Origin: Oceanipulchritudo coccoides
GTDB lineage: Bacteria; Verrucomicrobiota; Verrucomicrobiia; Opitutales; Oceanipulchritudinaceae
DNA length: 64,000 nucleotides
NCBI RefSeq assembly: GCF_010500615.1
Contig: NZ_JAAGNX010000001.1
Span: 434,001 to 498,000 of the forward strand
Direction of reading: 5' to 3'
Translations under genes and position numbers: made by a program
Notes under the pieces: generated by a model
What the model saw: only the letters and a program-made list of their open reading frames with translations
Database searches by the model: none
What the model was told of the DNA's origin: nothing
In this document: in pieces, positions 1 to 9,520 of the stretch
Position numbering within the stretch: position 1 is the first letter of the stretch
How the letters are laid out: the number at the start of each line of letters is the position of its first letter

Positions 1-1123
1 GATACATGATTGGACGAATGACGACTTCCCCATCCAATGCGACAGGGCGGTCCTGGATGGTATGCATGCCCAATATGGCGGATTGTGGTGCGTTCAAGAT
101 GGGCGTGGAGAGCATTGAGCCAAAAATGCCACCATTCGTTATGGTGAAAACGCCACCCTGCAAATCCTCAATCGAGATCTTCCCTTCCTTTGCCTTGTTG
201 GCGTAGGCGATTATGTCCTGCTCAATCTCAGCGAAGGATTTGGACTCACAATCGCGGACCACCGGGACCATCAGGCCCTTCGGGGTACTCACAGCAATGC
301 CGACATCGTAGTAATTATTGGTGACAATTTCATCTTCATCAATCTGCGCATTCACGGCGGGATATTCCTTCAGCGCATGTACAACGGCTTTTGTGAAGAA
401 GCTCATGAATCCAAGTTTGACTCCATGTTTTTTAACAAATGCTTCCTGATGTGATTTCCTGCAGGCCATGACCGCACTCATGTCGACCTCGTTGAAAGTC
501 GTGAGCATGGCGGTCGTTTGCTGGGCCTGCACAAGACGCTTGGCAATTGTCCTCCTGAGCGGGGTCATCTTTTTCCGCGTGACTCGACCTGTAGCCTGGA
601 CAGTTTGTGCCGGCTTTGCCGGTTCAGACTCGGGAGTAGAGCCAGCCGGATCAACCGGATCAGCCTTTTCGACTGCTGCCAGCATGTCGGCTTTCGTTAC
701 TCGCCCGGCTTTCCCCGTTCCATCCACCGAGTCCGGATCAATGCCGGATTCTTCAGCAATGCGGCGGACAGAGGCGGGGTGCTGCCCTTTTGGTTTAGCA
801 TTGGCAGATTCGGCTTCGCCTTCCTCCTCCTCGCTGGAGTCTTCCTGTGAACTGCTATCAGGTTCCTGCTCCGTTGTCTCAGCCTTTGCGCTTTCATCAA
901 TAATGGCAATGACACTCCCCACCTCAACTTCATCTCCCTCCGAAACCTTCAGGTCAATTGTGCCAGAGGTCTCAGCCATTCCTTCCGAGGTGATCTTGTC
1001 GGTTTCCAGCTCAAAGATGGCCTGACCTTCCTCGACATAGTCACCGGTCTTGACATGCCACGTTGCGAGAATTCCGCTGGAGATTGATTCGCCCAGTGCG
1101 GGGATAATAACTTCTGTAGCCAT
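1..1123 (-). CDS. sucB: 2-oxoglutarate dehydrogenase E2, dihydrolipoyl succinyltransferase (partial, C-terminus off window)
   Basis: This is the E2 core of the 2-oxoglutarate dehydrogenase complex, which transfers succinyl from lipoamide to CoA in the TCA cycle. Read from the ATG at 1121-1123, the protein opens with a lipoyl domain whose lipoyl-lysine is K43 in the ETDK motif. An acidic Glu/Ser-rich linker follows, then a peripheral-subunit-binding domain at about residues 111-150 and the start of the acyltransferase domain. 374 codons are in the window. The HxxxDG catalytic motif should lie just beyond the left edge, because the last visible residues (VVIRPIMY) normally precede it. The gene starts 15 bases after the sucA stop, so the two are surely cotranscribed. 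The ETDK lipoyl site and the partner E1 favour the succinyltransferase over pyruvate-complex E2. No E3 (lpd) gene is seen in the window. Confidence 0.93.
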   Translation of the reverse strand, partial: MATEVIIPALGESISSGILATWHVKTGDYVEEGQAIFELETDKITSEGMAETSGTIDLKVSEGDEVEVGSVIAIIDESAKAETTEQEPDSSSQEDSSEEEEGEAESANAKPKGQHPASVRRIAEESGIDPDSVDGTGKAGRVTKADMLAAVEKADPVDPAGSTPESEPAKPAQTVQATGRVTRKKMTPLRRTIAKRLVQAQQTTAMLTTFNEVDMSAVMACRKSHQEAFVKKHGVKLGFMSFFTKAVVHALKEYPAVNAQIDEDEIVTNNYYDVGIAVSTPKGLMVPVVRDCESKSFAEIEQDIIAYANKAKEGKISIEDLQGGVFTITNGGIFGSMLSTPILNAPQSAILGMHTIQDRPVALDGEVVIRPIMY

Positions 1124-1138
1124 AAGTTCTATACGATC

Positions 1139-3880
1139 CTATTTGAGGTTGAATGCCTTTTCGACCAGGTTTGCCTGTTCCATTTTATGCAGGACAAGCG
1201 AACCCACGGCCGTGCTGGCTGCGCTGTCGCGTCCGGCGTATTGGGGCCTTATTCCTGTAGCTTCCTCAATACGGGGTTCTATAAATCGCCATGCCCCCAT
1301 ATTTTCAGGTTCTTCCTGGCACCAGACGAGCGTCTTGAATTTGCCAAGTTCTTTCAGGATTCTTGAAAGACGATCATAATTAAACGGGTAGTATTGTTCA
1401 ATCCGTACGATAGCTGTGTCCTTGATATCGTTTTCCCTCCGGTAGCTCAAGAGATCGTAATAGACTTTACCCGAGCAAAGGATGACGCGCACAGGCTTTT
1501 TAATGGCCTTGTCCTCATCTGGCAGGATTGAATGGAAACACTTGTCGGTGAAGTCTGCAACCGAGGAAACGGCTTCCTTGTGCCGAAGAAGGCTTTTCGG
1601 AGCCATGATAATAAGTGGCTTCCTGAACGAACGGTGCATCTGGCGTCGCAGAATGTGGAAATACTGTGCTGGCGTAGTCAGGTTGGCGACTTGGATATTG
1701 TCTTCGGCACAGAGTTGAAGAAATCTTTCCAGACGGGCCGAGGAGTGTTCGGGGCCTTGTCCCTCGTAGCCGTGTGGAAGCAACATGACCAGTCCCGAAA
1801 CCCGTTGCCACTTCGATTCCGAGCTGGAGATGAATTGATCAATGATGACCTGCGCCCCGTTCACGAAATCGCCGAACTGCGCTTCCCACATGCAGAGCAT
1901 GCCCTGGAAATCAAGTGAGTAACCGTAGTCAAATCCAAGTACAGCAGCTTCGCTGAGAAGAGAGTTGTGGACGCAAAGCATTCCTTCCCGGTGGTCCATT
2001 TCCATCAGTGGGATATACTTTTCCTTGGTTTCCGAATCGAAGAAAATGGCATGACGTTGTGAGAAAGTTCCCCGCACGCTGTCCTGTCCGGAAAGACGGA
2101 CATGGTATCCCTCCATCATGAGTGTTCCCCAAGCAAGTGATTCAGCAAATGCCCAGTCGATACCTTTGTCCTCCTTGAAATTCCGAAGCTTGGTCTGTAA
2201 CTGGCGACGAATCTTACTGTTGAGGTTGAAGGAATCGGGGAAGCGGGTGAGGGCTTTGGCTACAGTTTCCAGCCGGTCACCCGGTACTTCTGTGTTAACA
2301 TCCTTGAAGGCATAACTTGGCTGGTATTCACGGACGGCTTCATCCACTTCGGGCTGTTTCCTCTTTTTTCCGCTATTGGCCTCCCTCTTTTGCTTTTCGT
2401 AGAAGTGTTCCAGATCCCCACGGCGCAGGTCGCGGATTTTCTTTACCTCTTCCTTGTTCAGAACCTTCGAGTCGAGGAGTCTTTTGCTGTAGATTTCCGT
2501 GACAGTTGGGTGGTCCTTGATTTTTTGATACAAAGTCGGCTGGGTGAAAGCTGGTTCGTCAGACTCGTTGTGCCCAAGCCTGCGGTAACAGTACATGTCG
2601 ATGACAATGTCTTTCCCGAATTCCTGCCTGTACGCAAGGGCCAGGTCCATGACCCTCACAACAGCTTCCGGATCGTCACCATTAACATGGAAGATGGGTG
2701 CCTCGATCATCTTCGCGACATCCGTACAATAAAGTGTCGAGCGAGCCTCTGAGGGATCCGTGGTAAAGCCGATCTGGTTGTTGATGACAAAATGGATGGT
2801 CCCGCCCGTCTGGTACCCGGGTAGCTGCGAGAAGTTAAGCACCTCGGCGACGATTCCCTGCCCGGCGAATGCCGCATCCCCATGAATAAGGACTGGGACT
2901 ACTTTCTTTCGCTCCTCGGTATCGCCAAGGATTCTTTGTCGTGCCCGTGTCCTTCCTTCGACAACCGGATTAACGGCCTCCAGATGGCTCGGATTGGCCG
3001 CGAGAAAAACCCGCATGGGCTCCTTGCGTGTATTTTCGACGGTTGCTTCAAATCCAAGATGGTATTTCACATCCCCGTCACCGTGAAGGGTGTCGGGAAG
3101 ATAGTTTTCAGAAAACTCGTGAAAGATGTAGTCGTAGCTTTTTCGGAATACATTGGCCAGGACATTGAGCCGGCCGCGATGGGCCATTCCCATGACAATC
3201 TCCTGCACACCAAGCGACGGGCCGTTTTCGATCAGGGTATCGATGGCCGGGATCAAGGTCTCCGCTCCCTCTAGTCCGAAACGCTTCTGTCCGACATAAT
3301 TTTTGTGCAGAAAGTGCTCAAACTCCTCCGCCTTGATAAGGCGGTCGAGGATCCGGTGTTTCCGGTCCCGGGAGTATGGCTTTTCTTCCTCCTGCGGCTC
3401 GATTCTGGATTGGAGCCAGCGGCGTTGAGGGGTTTCCTGAATGTGCAGATATTCAACGCCAATGGTGCCACAATAAATTTGGCGTAGGCGGTCGATGAGT
3501 TCCCGGACGCTCATCTTCCGGTTACCAAGAAAATTTCCACTCCAGAAAACCTTATCCAAGTCTTCCTCTGAAAAACCGAGTCTGTCCAATGACAGGCGGG
3601 GATTACTTGGGGCAGCCTTCAGGAGGGGATTCACTTCCGCCTCGGTATGACCGATTGAACGGTAAGCGTAAATTGTACCGGTGAAATTAGCCTGTTTGAT
3701 CAAGGCGTCATCGTCACCTGTTGGGGCGGTTCCTCCCGTGGAGGAGTCGCTCCCCAGTTCAAAGCCTTCGAAGAAAGCCCTCCATGCAGGTTCCAATGAA
3801 TCAGGAGCATCGCGCCATTGGGCGTACTTCTCATCAATCAGGTCCGCATTCCAGCGGTTGGCAAATGTGGGATGATTCAT
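1139..3880 (-). CDS. sucA: 2-oxoglutarate dehydrogenase E1 component
   Basis: Thiamine-diphosphate-dependent decarboxylase of 2-oxoglutarate that feeds the adjacent E2. At 913 residues it has the usual length for the family. The first about 45 residues are the short N-terminal helix that docks onto E2 ([17 protein letters not shown]). Family motifs follow: [13 protein letters not shown] at about 231-243, and the ThDP/Mg site GDAAFAGQG at 334-342 with NNQ at about 367-369. The ATG at 3878-3880 has GAAGAAAG just upstream as a ribosome-binding site, and a promoter-like pair lies further upstream at 3915-3942. The operon is sucA then sucB with a 15-base gap. Confidence 0.96.
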   Translation of the reverse strand: MNHPTFANRWNADLIDEKYAQWRDAPDSLEPAWRAFFEGFELGSDSSTGGTAPTGDDDALIKQANFTGTIYAYRSIGHTEAEVNPLLKAAPSNPRLSLDRLGFSEEDLDKVFWSGNFLGNRKMSVRELIDRLRQIYCGTIGVEYLHIQETPQRRWLQSRIEPQEEEKPYSRDRKHRILDRLIKAEEFEHFLHKNYVGQKRFGLEGAETLIPAIDTLIENGPSLGVQEIVMGMAHRGRLNVLANVFRKSYDYIFHEFSENYLPDTLHGDGDVKYHLGFEATVENTRKEPMRVFLAANPSHLEAVNPVVEGRTRARQRILGDTEERKKVVPVLIHGDAAFAGQGIVAEVLNFSQLPGYQTGGTIHFVINNQIGFTTDPSEARSTLYCTDVAKMIEAPIFHVNGDDPEAVVRVMDLALAYRQEFGKDIVIDMYCYRRLGHNESDEPAFTQPTLYQKIKDHPTVTEIYSKRLLDSKVLNKEEVKKIRDLRRGDLEHFYEKQKREANSGKKRKQPEVDEAVREYQPSYAFKDVNTEVPGDRLETVAKALTRFPDSFNLNSKIRRQLQTKLRNFKEDKGIDWAFAESLAWGTLMMEGYHVRLSGQDSVRGTFSQRHAIFFDSETKEKYIPLMEMDHREGMLCVHNSLLSEAAVLGFDYGYSLDFQGMLCMWEAQFGDFVNGAQVIIDQFISSSESKWQRVSGLVMLLPHGYEGQGPEHSSARLERFLQLCAEDNIQVANLTTPAQYFHILRRQMHRSFRKPLIIMAPKSLLRHKEAVSSVADFTDKCFHSILPDEDKAIKKPVRVILCSGKVYYDLLSYRRENDIKDTAIVRIEQYYPFNYDRLSRILKELGKFKTLVWCQEEPENMGAWRFIEPRIEEATGIRPQYAGRDSAASTAVGSLVLHKMEQANLVEKAFNLK

Positions 3881-3914
3881 CTTTCTTCAGATACTCATTA
3901 TCTCAAAGTGGCGT

Positions 3915-3942
3915 AATTTACGCATTTTCAAGGACTTGACAA
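3915..3942 (-). promoter_or_regulatory. Candidate sigma-70 promoter of sucAB with overlapping palindrome
   Basis: On the minus strand TTGTCA (3937-3942) is followed after 16 bases by TAAATT (3915-3920), a plausible -35/-10 pair for sucA. The -10 element lies inside the perfect palindrome GCGTAATTTACGC (3911-3923; 6-base arms, one central base), which could be an operator. The element sits in the only sizeable gap of this region (3881-4033), about 35 bases upstream of the sucA start codon. The call is by eye; the palindrome could be chance. Confidence 0.45.
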
Positions 3943-4033
3943 TTAGATGCATCCTTCTTCGAGAGGTCATTAATCAATCGAATCCGGAACGCTGTAATCA
4001 TTAGATGAACTGAAGGCATGTTACCAGTGGAAC

Positions 4034-6295
4034 TCAAGAGCTGCCAGCAACGGCGAAGTCAATCTGTCGCTTGAAACGATCGACCCGAGCCACCTCGATC
4101 TGGATCTTGTCCCCGATGGCATACCGATTCCGGCGTTTGCGGCCCACCAGGGCTGTGTGGGTTTGATCAATCTTGTACAGGTCGTCCCGCAAGGTGGAGA
4201 TGTGGACCAGCCCGTAGGCCATGGACTCAGTCAGCTCGACGAACATGCCATGGTTCCGGACATCCATGATAATCGCTTCGAATGAGCTCTTTTTTGTTTT
4301 TGTCAATTCACGTTCAAAGAACTCCAGCAGCTTGATCTTGACGGATTCCCGCTCGGCCTCGGTGCTGTTTTGCTCCGTGAGGGAGAGATGCTGCGCGATT
4401 GTCGCCAACTCCGAAAAGCTGTACTTCTTCTTGTAGAACTTGGCCCCACCCGGAACGAGATGCCGGGAAAAGATCCGGTGAATGACGAGATCCGAATAAC
4501 GCCGGATAGGTGAGGTGAAATGTGTGTAATGTTGCTTCGCAAGACCGAAATGCCCATCAGCAGAGGCGCGATAGCATGCCTGCTTCAGACTTCTCAGAAA
4601 GCTGATGCGCATGGTGTGTCCTTGTGGATGGTTCTTCACCTTACGAAGGATCCGATTGAGATTGTTGCGATTGCTGAGATCTCCCGTCTTGATTCCAAAA
4701 GTGTCGAGGTATTCGCCAAACTCATCCAGCTTGTCCGGATCAGGGTCATCATGGACCCGATGAATTCCTGGCAAGTTGCGGTGGTTGAGCGACCGGGCGA
4801 CCGCTTCATTGGCAGCGAGCATGAATTCCTCGATCAGCTGATGACTTTCGTCCTGTTCCACCTTAACGATGGTGTCCGCGTAGCCCTCCTTGTTGACGTA
4901 GATTTTTGTCTCGGGCATATCGAGCTCAAGACTACCGGTGGCCATGCGCTTCTGACGGACTGTTTTGGCCAGTTTCCAAAGTTGGCGGATGGATTCCTGG
5001 ATTTGCCCCAGCTCCTTTCTTTTCAACTCCTTCAGTGACCTGCCGGTGCTTCCCGTCTGGTGGGCCGGGGGATCAGGACGCGCGACAATCTTGTCAATGT
5101 TGTCCTCGAAAAGGAAGGCATAGGCCTGCTCGTAGGTGAGGCGCTTGTTGCTTCGAATGACGGTATTGGCAAAACGGCTCTTGATGACTTTCCCAGCTGA
5201 GTTGTAAGTGATGAAGGCCGACTTTGTCAGCCGGTCCTCATCCTCGACCAGACTGCAGAGCCCATTGGACAGGGCGTGCGGCAGCATCGGGATGACCGTG
5301 CCGACAAGGTAAGTTGAATTACCGCGTTTACGGGCTTCCCGATCAAGGGCAGTACCCGGGCGGACATAGTGGCTGACATCGGCGATGTGGACGCCCACTT
5401 CGAAGTTGTCGTCATCCACCTGTTCAAAAGTCAGTGCATCGTCAAAGTCCTTTGCATCTTGTGGATCGATGGTGAGGGTGTACTGATCCCGCAGGTCCTC
5501 GCGGTCCTCCAGATCCTTTTTCTGGACCTTTTCGGAATAGTTCTCGACCTCCTTGAGAACCGCATTGGGAAACTCTGGATTGAGGTCATATTGATGGAGC
5601 AGGGCCTCGTATTCAGCGCCGGGTGTGTGGGTCTTGCCCAACACTTTGATAATGGTCCCCTCCGGATTCAAGTGCCGCTGTTCCCAGACTGCCAGTTTTA
5701 CAATAACCTTGTCGTCCACTCGCGGCTTCGGCTTGTGCGACTGCTTCTTAGGATCCGGGACCAGAATATCCTGAATGATCCGCGGATCATCCGGGATCAC
5801 ATAGTAAAACATTTTGCTCCGTTTAAGCGTCCCGGTGAGGGTCTGGTTCTTGCGTTCCAGAATACGGATTACCCGGACCGTTTCCGGTTGATTGGCGCCG
5901 GGGACTTTCTTGTTCTTCGGGCGACTTCTGAACTGGCGCCGGTCATGGTGAATCCGGCAAACAACGCGGTCGCCGTGCATCGAAACGGCGGTATCCTCTG
6001 CATTGATATGATAAGGCTGCCTGGTCTCACTTCCTTCGACAAGGTCGGGGAAGAGAGTGGCTGAGCCGCTTTGACGAAAGCGGATTTTGCCCGTGATCAG
6101 ATCAGCGTCCCGCGGTAGGCAGACACGGTTTTTCTTGAGCTTGACCAAGGTGCCCTGGCGAAGGTGTTGCGAGACTTCCCGTTTGAACCCGGTGAAATCC
6201 GCCTCACTGACCTCCATTTTGGCCGCCAATCGGTCAATCGAGAGGGGAATATATTCGGGATCCTTGAGGATCTCCAGGAGTTGAGGCAGGTACAT
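4034..6295 (-). CDS. rnr: Ribonuclease R
   Basis: Processive 3'-5' exoribonuclease of the RNB family, used in mRNA and structured-RNA decay. The 753-residue protein has an N-terminal winged-helix-like region (1-60), cold-shock/OB segments to about residue 200, the RNB catalytic core with TIDPQDAKDFDDAL at 275-288 (the Asp cluster that binds Mg), the family motif HFTSPIRRYSDL near 590, and a C-terminal S1 domain ending in KRQIDFAVAG. The basic Lys-rich tail of some RNase R proteins is absent. The ATG at 6293-6295 lies 4 bases after the stop of the upstream pyrophosphatase gene, so the two form one transcription unit. Confidence 0.94.
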   Translation of the reverse strand: MYLPQLLEILKDPEYIPLSIDRLAAKMEVSEADFTGFKREVSQHLRQGTLVKLKKNRVCLPRDADLITGKIRFRQSGSATLFPDLVEGSETRQPYHINAEDTAVSMHGDRVVCRIHHDRRQFRSRPKNKKVPGANQPETVRVIRILERKNQTLTGTLKRSKMFYYVIPDDPRIIQDILVPDPKKQSHKPKPRVDDKVIVKLAVWEQRHLNPEGTIIKVLGKTHTPGAEYEALLHQYDLNPEFPNAVLKEVENYSEKVQKKDLEDREDLRDQYTLTIDPQDAKDFDDALTFEQVDDDNFEVGVHIADVSHYVRPGTALDREARKRGNSTYLVGTVIPMLPHALSNGLCSLVEDEDRLTKSAFITYNSAGKVIKSRFANTVIRSNKRLTYEQAYAFLFEDNIDKIVARPDPPAHQTGSTGRSLKELKRKELGQIQESIRQLWKLAKTVRQKRMATGSLELDMPETKIYVNKEGYADTIVKVEQDESHQLIEEFMLAANEAVARSLNHRNLPGIHRVHDDPDPDKLDEFGEYLDTFGIKTGDLSNRNNLNRILRKVKNHPQGHTMRISFLRSLKQACYRASADGHFGLAKQHYTHFTSPIRRYSDLVIHRIFSRHLVPGGAKFYKKKYSFSELATIAQHLSLTEQNSTEAERESVKIKLLEFFERELTKTKKSSFEAIIMDVRNHGMFVELTESMAYGLVHISTLRDDLYKIDQTHTALVGRKRRNRYAIGDKIQIEVARVDRFKRQIDFAVAGSS

Positions 6296-6299
6296 ATTC

Positions 6300-7976
6300 T
6301 TAATGAATCAATTCCGGAGCTACCTGGCGAACAATTGTTGTCAGGTAGGGGATCAATTGTTTTTTCCGGCTGACGATGCCGTTGAGCTCGAAGGTGTCGT
6401 TAGCTGCCTGATGTGGATAAGTGATGTTTTCGATCACCACATCTTCCCCTCGAATCAGGAGAAGTGAATTTTGCGAGTTTACGTCGGTGACCAGGAGGGC
6501 TGCAAAGAGGAGTCCCTCAGCCCGTTGTATTTTGTCGAGGGTTTGATCCAATTCTTCCCGACAGCTCCATAAATTGTCAAAACCGAGCTCCTCGACCTGG
6601 GAGACCGAGAAACGGAAATTACCCTCATCGTAAATCTTCATGTCCGAGCGGATGACATTTTCCGGCGTTTCCGACTTGATGATGGAACCGGCATTGAAAA
6701 TAGCTTCAGCCAATACCTCTGCCTTGACACCCGAAATACCTTCCAGCCAGGTCAGCATGTCCCGGTCGGTCTGCGTGGTTGTCGGCCCCTTTAGATTCAA
6801 GGTGTCGGAGACAATTCCGCCCATCAGTACTCCGGCGATTTTTGCCTCCGGTTCAAGCTGATGCTTGCGGAAGAGGTCGGCCACAATTGTTGAAGTCGAA
6901 CCGACTGGGAGATTAATGAAGGTGATTGGTTGCTGGGTAGGGGGATTTCCAAGCCGGTGATGGTCCACCACTTCAAGAATATCGACCTGCTCCGCTCCCG
7001 GCACTGCCTGGCTCAATTCATTGTGGTCAACAAGGATCAGGTTTTTCCGGACAGGCTTCAATAAGTCTGTTTTCGTGAAAACCCCGATCAAACGGTCTTC
7101 CTCATCAGTTACCATATAAGCCGCCGCGTTTTTGGAGCTCAGTTTGCGTCGTACCGCTGAAAGTTTCTCGTCCGGTCCAAATTTGATCGTCTGCTTGCGG
7201 ACAAGGCTGTCGATCCTGCCGGCGCTACGAATGATCCATGAGGTGGTCGCTGAATCATGCGGGCTGACAATGATACTCACGCCACGTTCCTTGGCCAATT
7301 CCACGACATCCGGTTCAACCGGAAGGCCTCCGCTGATGACCAGCATTCGCACACCCGAATGGATCGATCTCTGCTGGATGTCGTAGCGATCTCCAACAAT
7401 AATTATGCTAGATTTGGCCAGGCTCTCATCCTCCTTGTAGTAGCGTCCGAAGGAACGAATATCCATTGCGCCAATGCGGACAAAGAGGTCCTCGATCTTC
7501 CCGGGATCAACAATGTGTATGGGGTCCGCGCCAAGGGCGCCGGTTATGTCCTCAAGGCTGGCGAACACGTGCCGCATCTTCCGTTCTTCCCGGGGCTTTG
7601 GAACAAAGTGGTCGCCCAGGTCAAAAATGGAAATACTGCCCTCAAGTCGTCCGTCCTTCCCCACGACAGGGAGGACGCGCACATCATGCTGGTCAATCAG
7701 GTCCAGCGCTTTTGCGCATATGGCCTCCGGATCGACTTGGATCACTTCGGTCACCATGATGTCCCGCACGCGCGGGGTCACATCGCCAACGAATTCCGGC
7801 AATGGTACGTTCATCGTGCTCAGGATGGTCTCGATCCGCGCATTTGAATTTCCACAACGCGCAGGTTGGAAATTTCCCTCAGCCACAGAGGACTTGAATG
7901 CCGCGTAGCCGATAGCCGAGCAGATCGCATCTGCATCCGGGTTCCGGTGCCCAATTACATAGGTCGTTTCTCTCAT
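6300..7976 (-). CDS. Family II (Mn-dependent) inorganic pyrophosphatase with regulatory CBS-DRTGG-CBS insert
   Basis: Hydrolyses pyrophosphate in the cytoplasm. The DHH-type metal site is visible: HRNPDAD at 10-16, VDHNE at about 316-320, VVDHHRLG at about 336-343, and a DHHA2 domain at about 440-558. Between the first two motifs lies an insert of about 250 residues made of a CBS domain (about 70-125), a DRTGG domain (about 150-260) and a second CBS domain (about 265-310). That is the layout of nucleotide-regulated CBS-PPases, in which AMP/ADP inhibit and ATP or diadenosine polyphosphates activate. I chose the ATG at 7974-7976 because MRETTYVIGHRNPDAD begins the fold directly; an in-frame GTG at 8021 would add 15 unlikely residues. 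rnr follows after 4 bases. Confidence 0.93.
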   Translation of the reverse strand: MRETTYVIGHRNPDADAICSAIGYAAFKSSVAEGNFQPARCGNSNARIETILSTMNVPLPEFVGDVTPRVRDIMVTEVIQVDPEAICAKALDLIDQHDVRVLPVVGKDGRLEGSISIFDLGDHFVPKPREERKMRHVFASLEDITGALGADPIHIVDPGKIEDLFVRIGAMDIRSFGRYYKEDESLAKSSIIIVGDRYDIQQRSIHSGVRMLVISGGLPVEPDVVELAKERGVSIIVSPHDSATTSWIIRSAGRIDSLVRKQTIKFGPDEKLSAVRRKLSSKNAAAYMVTDEEDRLIGVFTKTDLLKPVRKNLILVDHNELSQAVPGAEQVDILEVVDHHRLGNPPTQQPITFINLPVGSTSTIVADLFRKHQLEPEAKIAGVLMGGIVSDTLNLKGPTTTQTDRDMLTWLEGISGVKAEVLAEAIFNAGSIIKSETPENVIRSDMKIYDEGNFRFSVSQVEELGFDNLWSCREELDQTLDKIQRAEGLLFAALLVTDVNSQNSLLLIRGEDVVIENITYPHQAANDTFELNGIVSRKKQLIPYLTTIVRQVAPELIH

Positions 7977-8080
7977 GGCTTTGATAATTTTTCCCTGTTC
8001 ACTTTTCCCACAAGCAAGCACCTATCTTTCGGCAAGTCTACTATTTTACAAGCTGGTCCCCATCTTTTAACACAATGATC

Positions 8081-8127
8081 TTCCACAGGAAATTTCTTGA
8101 GGGATAATTTAAAAACCGTTAGGTTTT
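8081..8127 (+). promoter_or_regulatory. Candidate promoter and short inverted repeat upstream of the DUF2851 gene
   Basis: TTCCAC (8081-8086) and GATAAT (8103-8108) are spaced by 16 bases and could be the -35/-10 of the DUF2851 gene, which starts at 8132. Between the -10 and the ATG lies AAAACC-GTTA-GGTTTT (8112-8127), an inverted repeat with 6-base arms that could be an operator or a small 5' hairpin. The region is the 155-base divergent gap between the pyrophosphatase and DUF2851 genes. Visual call only. Confidence 0.35.
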
Positions 8128-8131
8128 GGGA

Positions 8132-9412
8132 ATGAAAACAATCCCTGGTCAATCCTCAGTTTCGGAAATCCAAGGTTTGTATGGACCCCTGCAGATTCTG
8201 GAAGGCAAGGTTCAGCAAATCTGGGCCCTTCAGCAGATCCAGCGTGGGGCATGGCAGACACGATCCGGCGCCCGGTTGAAGGTTTGCCATCCGGGCAAGT
8301 GGAACCATGGGGCAGGGCCGGACTTTCTGGAAGCTGTCATTGAACTGGATGGGGAGAGACGGGTTGGGGATGTTGAATTTCATCTGTATCGAGAGGACTG
8401 GTGGAGGCATGGCCATCATTTGGACCCGGCTTATGACACGGTGGTATTGCATGCGGTTCTCTTTGCCGGTGGGCTGGATCGCGATATCCGGACATCCTCC
8501 GGAAAGCTGTTGGAGGAATGGGTCATGGGTCCCTGGCTGCGGGAAGACCTTGAGTCAGTTGCTGGCGGTGAGCCCGGATTGTACGGGGAACTGGCTCCGG
8601 AGTTGCGTGAGTGGATTGAATCCGAAACTCCGCAACAGATCCGGAACCGCCTTGGTATTGGTGCAGACCGTCGCTGGCAGGACAAGGAATCCATGGCCCG
8701 CTGCCTGATCCGGGAACATGGCTGGACCAAAGGACTTCATCTCATGACCTTGTTCTATCTGGGATATCCATTCAATCGGCGCGCATTCTACGCCATGGGT
8801 GAAGCCTTGCCGCCGGAGTGTTGGCGCGAACCCGGGTTGACTGAAGTCCTGCAAAGGGAATGGGAGACTGAAGTTCGTTGGAATGTCGGACGTCCGGCAA
8901 ATCGCGCTCTGGGCCGCCTGGAGGCGTATATGGCCCTGAATCAGTCGGTTCCGGACTGGTTCAACAGGCTGTCCCGCCTCCCACTGGAATTTCAGCCGGG
9001 GTCTGAATTCCAGCCGGAGGCGGCGGTGGCCGATTGGCCAACTGGATGGATTCGGAAGCATTGGAAACTGCGCGAATACGGCGCATGGCTCAGAGACGGG
9101 GTATTCGGTGGCCTTTTCAGCCAAAGCCTGGTCGATCGACTTCTGGTCGATGTCTGCCTGCCGATGCAGGTTGCAAACGGCCATATTTCAAGCGCTGCTG
9201 GGGGCGGGTTTTGGTTTCACGCCCGCCCGGGAATGTTCCCGGATTCATACAGATCCTTGCTCAAGTTAGCTGGAATTCAGCTCAGCTCAGGCTACCCGCT
9301 CTGCAACGGCTGGTTGCAGGGTCTTGTCTGGGCAGATGACCAGTTACGCCTTGAGCGGATTCGTAGCTCAATCGGAGAAACGGTGCCTGCTAAGCGGTGC
9401 TTGACAAGCTGA
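8132..9412 (+). CDS. DUF2851 family protein
   Basis: A 426-residue cytoplasmic protein of unknown function. It matches the DUF2851 family as I know it from Bacteroidetes and PVC genomes. The diagnostic stretch is at about residues 60-110, with GAGPDFLEAVIELDG, GDVEFHLYREDWWRHGH and DPAYDTVVLHAVLF. The conserved His, Glu and Asp residues there resemble a metal or nuclease site, but no activity is established. There is no signal peptide or membrane segment. The ATG at 8132 is preferred over a TTG six bases earlier. The gene ends 45 bases before an intrinsic terminator, so it appears to be a single-gene unit placed where rimP often sits, upstream of nusA. Confidence 0.8.
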   Translation: MKTIPGQSSVSEIQGLYGPLQILEGKVQQIWALQQIQRGAWQTRSGARLKVCHPGKWNHGAGPDFLEAVIELDGERRVGDVEFHLYREDWWRHGHHLDPAYDTVVLHAVLFAGGLDRDIRTSSGKLLEEWVMGPWLREDLESVAGGEPGLYGELAPELREWIESETPQQIRNRLGIGADRRWQDKESMARCLIREHGWTKGLHLMTLFYLGYPFNRRAFYAMGEALPPECWREPGLTEVLQREWETEVRWNVGRPANRALGRLEAYMALNQSVPDWFNRLSRLPLEFQPGSEFQPEAAVADWPTGWIRKHWKLREYGAWLRDGVFGGLFSQSLVDRLLVDVCLPMQVANGHISSAAGGGFWFHARPGMFPDSYRSLLKLAGIQLSSGYPLCNGWLQGLVWADDQLRLERIRSSIGETVPAKRCLTS

Positions 9413-9456
9413 GAAGGCAGGATCAGGTTCTTCCTTTTTAATTCTTCTAAAGGCAG

Positions 9457-9485
9457 AAGAGTGGGTGTCCTACCCGCTCTTTTTT
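9457..9485 (+). terminator. Intrinsic terminator after the DUF2851 gene
   Basis: A 10-base stem (9457-9466 with 9472-9481, one G-U pair) closes a 5-base loop and runs into a T tract. It separates DUF2851 from nusA, whose start codon is only 35 bases further on. nusA must therefore be read through or use a promoter squeezed into that gap. Confidence 0.8.
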
Positions 9486-9509
9486 GTCTTAGGACAATCG
9501 CAACGACAT

Positions 9510-9517
9510 TATATACT
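9510..9517 (+). promoter_or_regulatory. -10-like element directly upstream of nusA
   Basis: TATATA (9510-9515) or TATACT (9512-9517) lies 3 to 5 bases before the nusA ATG at 9521. No Shine-Dalgarno sequence is present, and a terminator ends near 9485. If used, transcription would begin at or next to the start codon, giving a leaderless mRNA. No good -35 is visible (TTAGGA at 9489-9494 is a weak fit). Confidence 0.35.
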
Positions 9518-9520
9518 ACG

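Noticed and set aside
468-1025. Open frame on the plus strand, Ser/Ala-rich, 185 codons
   Set aside because: It is antisense to the sucB linker and lipoyl domain; composition is the mirror of an acidic linker and there is no ribosome-binding site.
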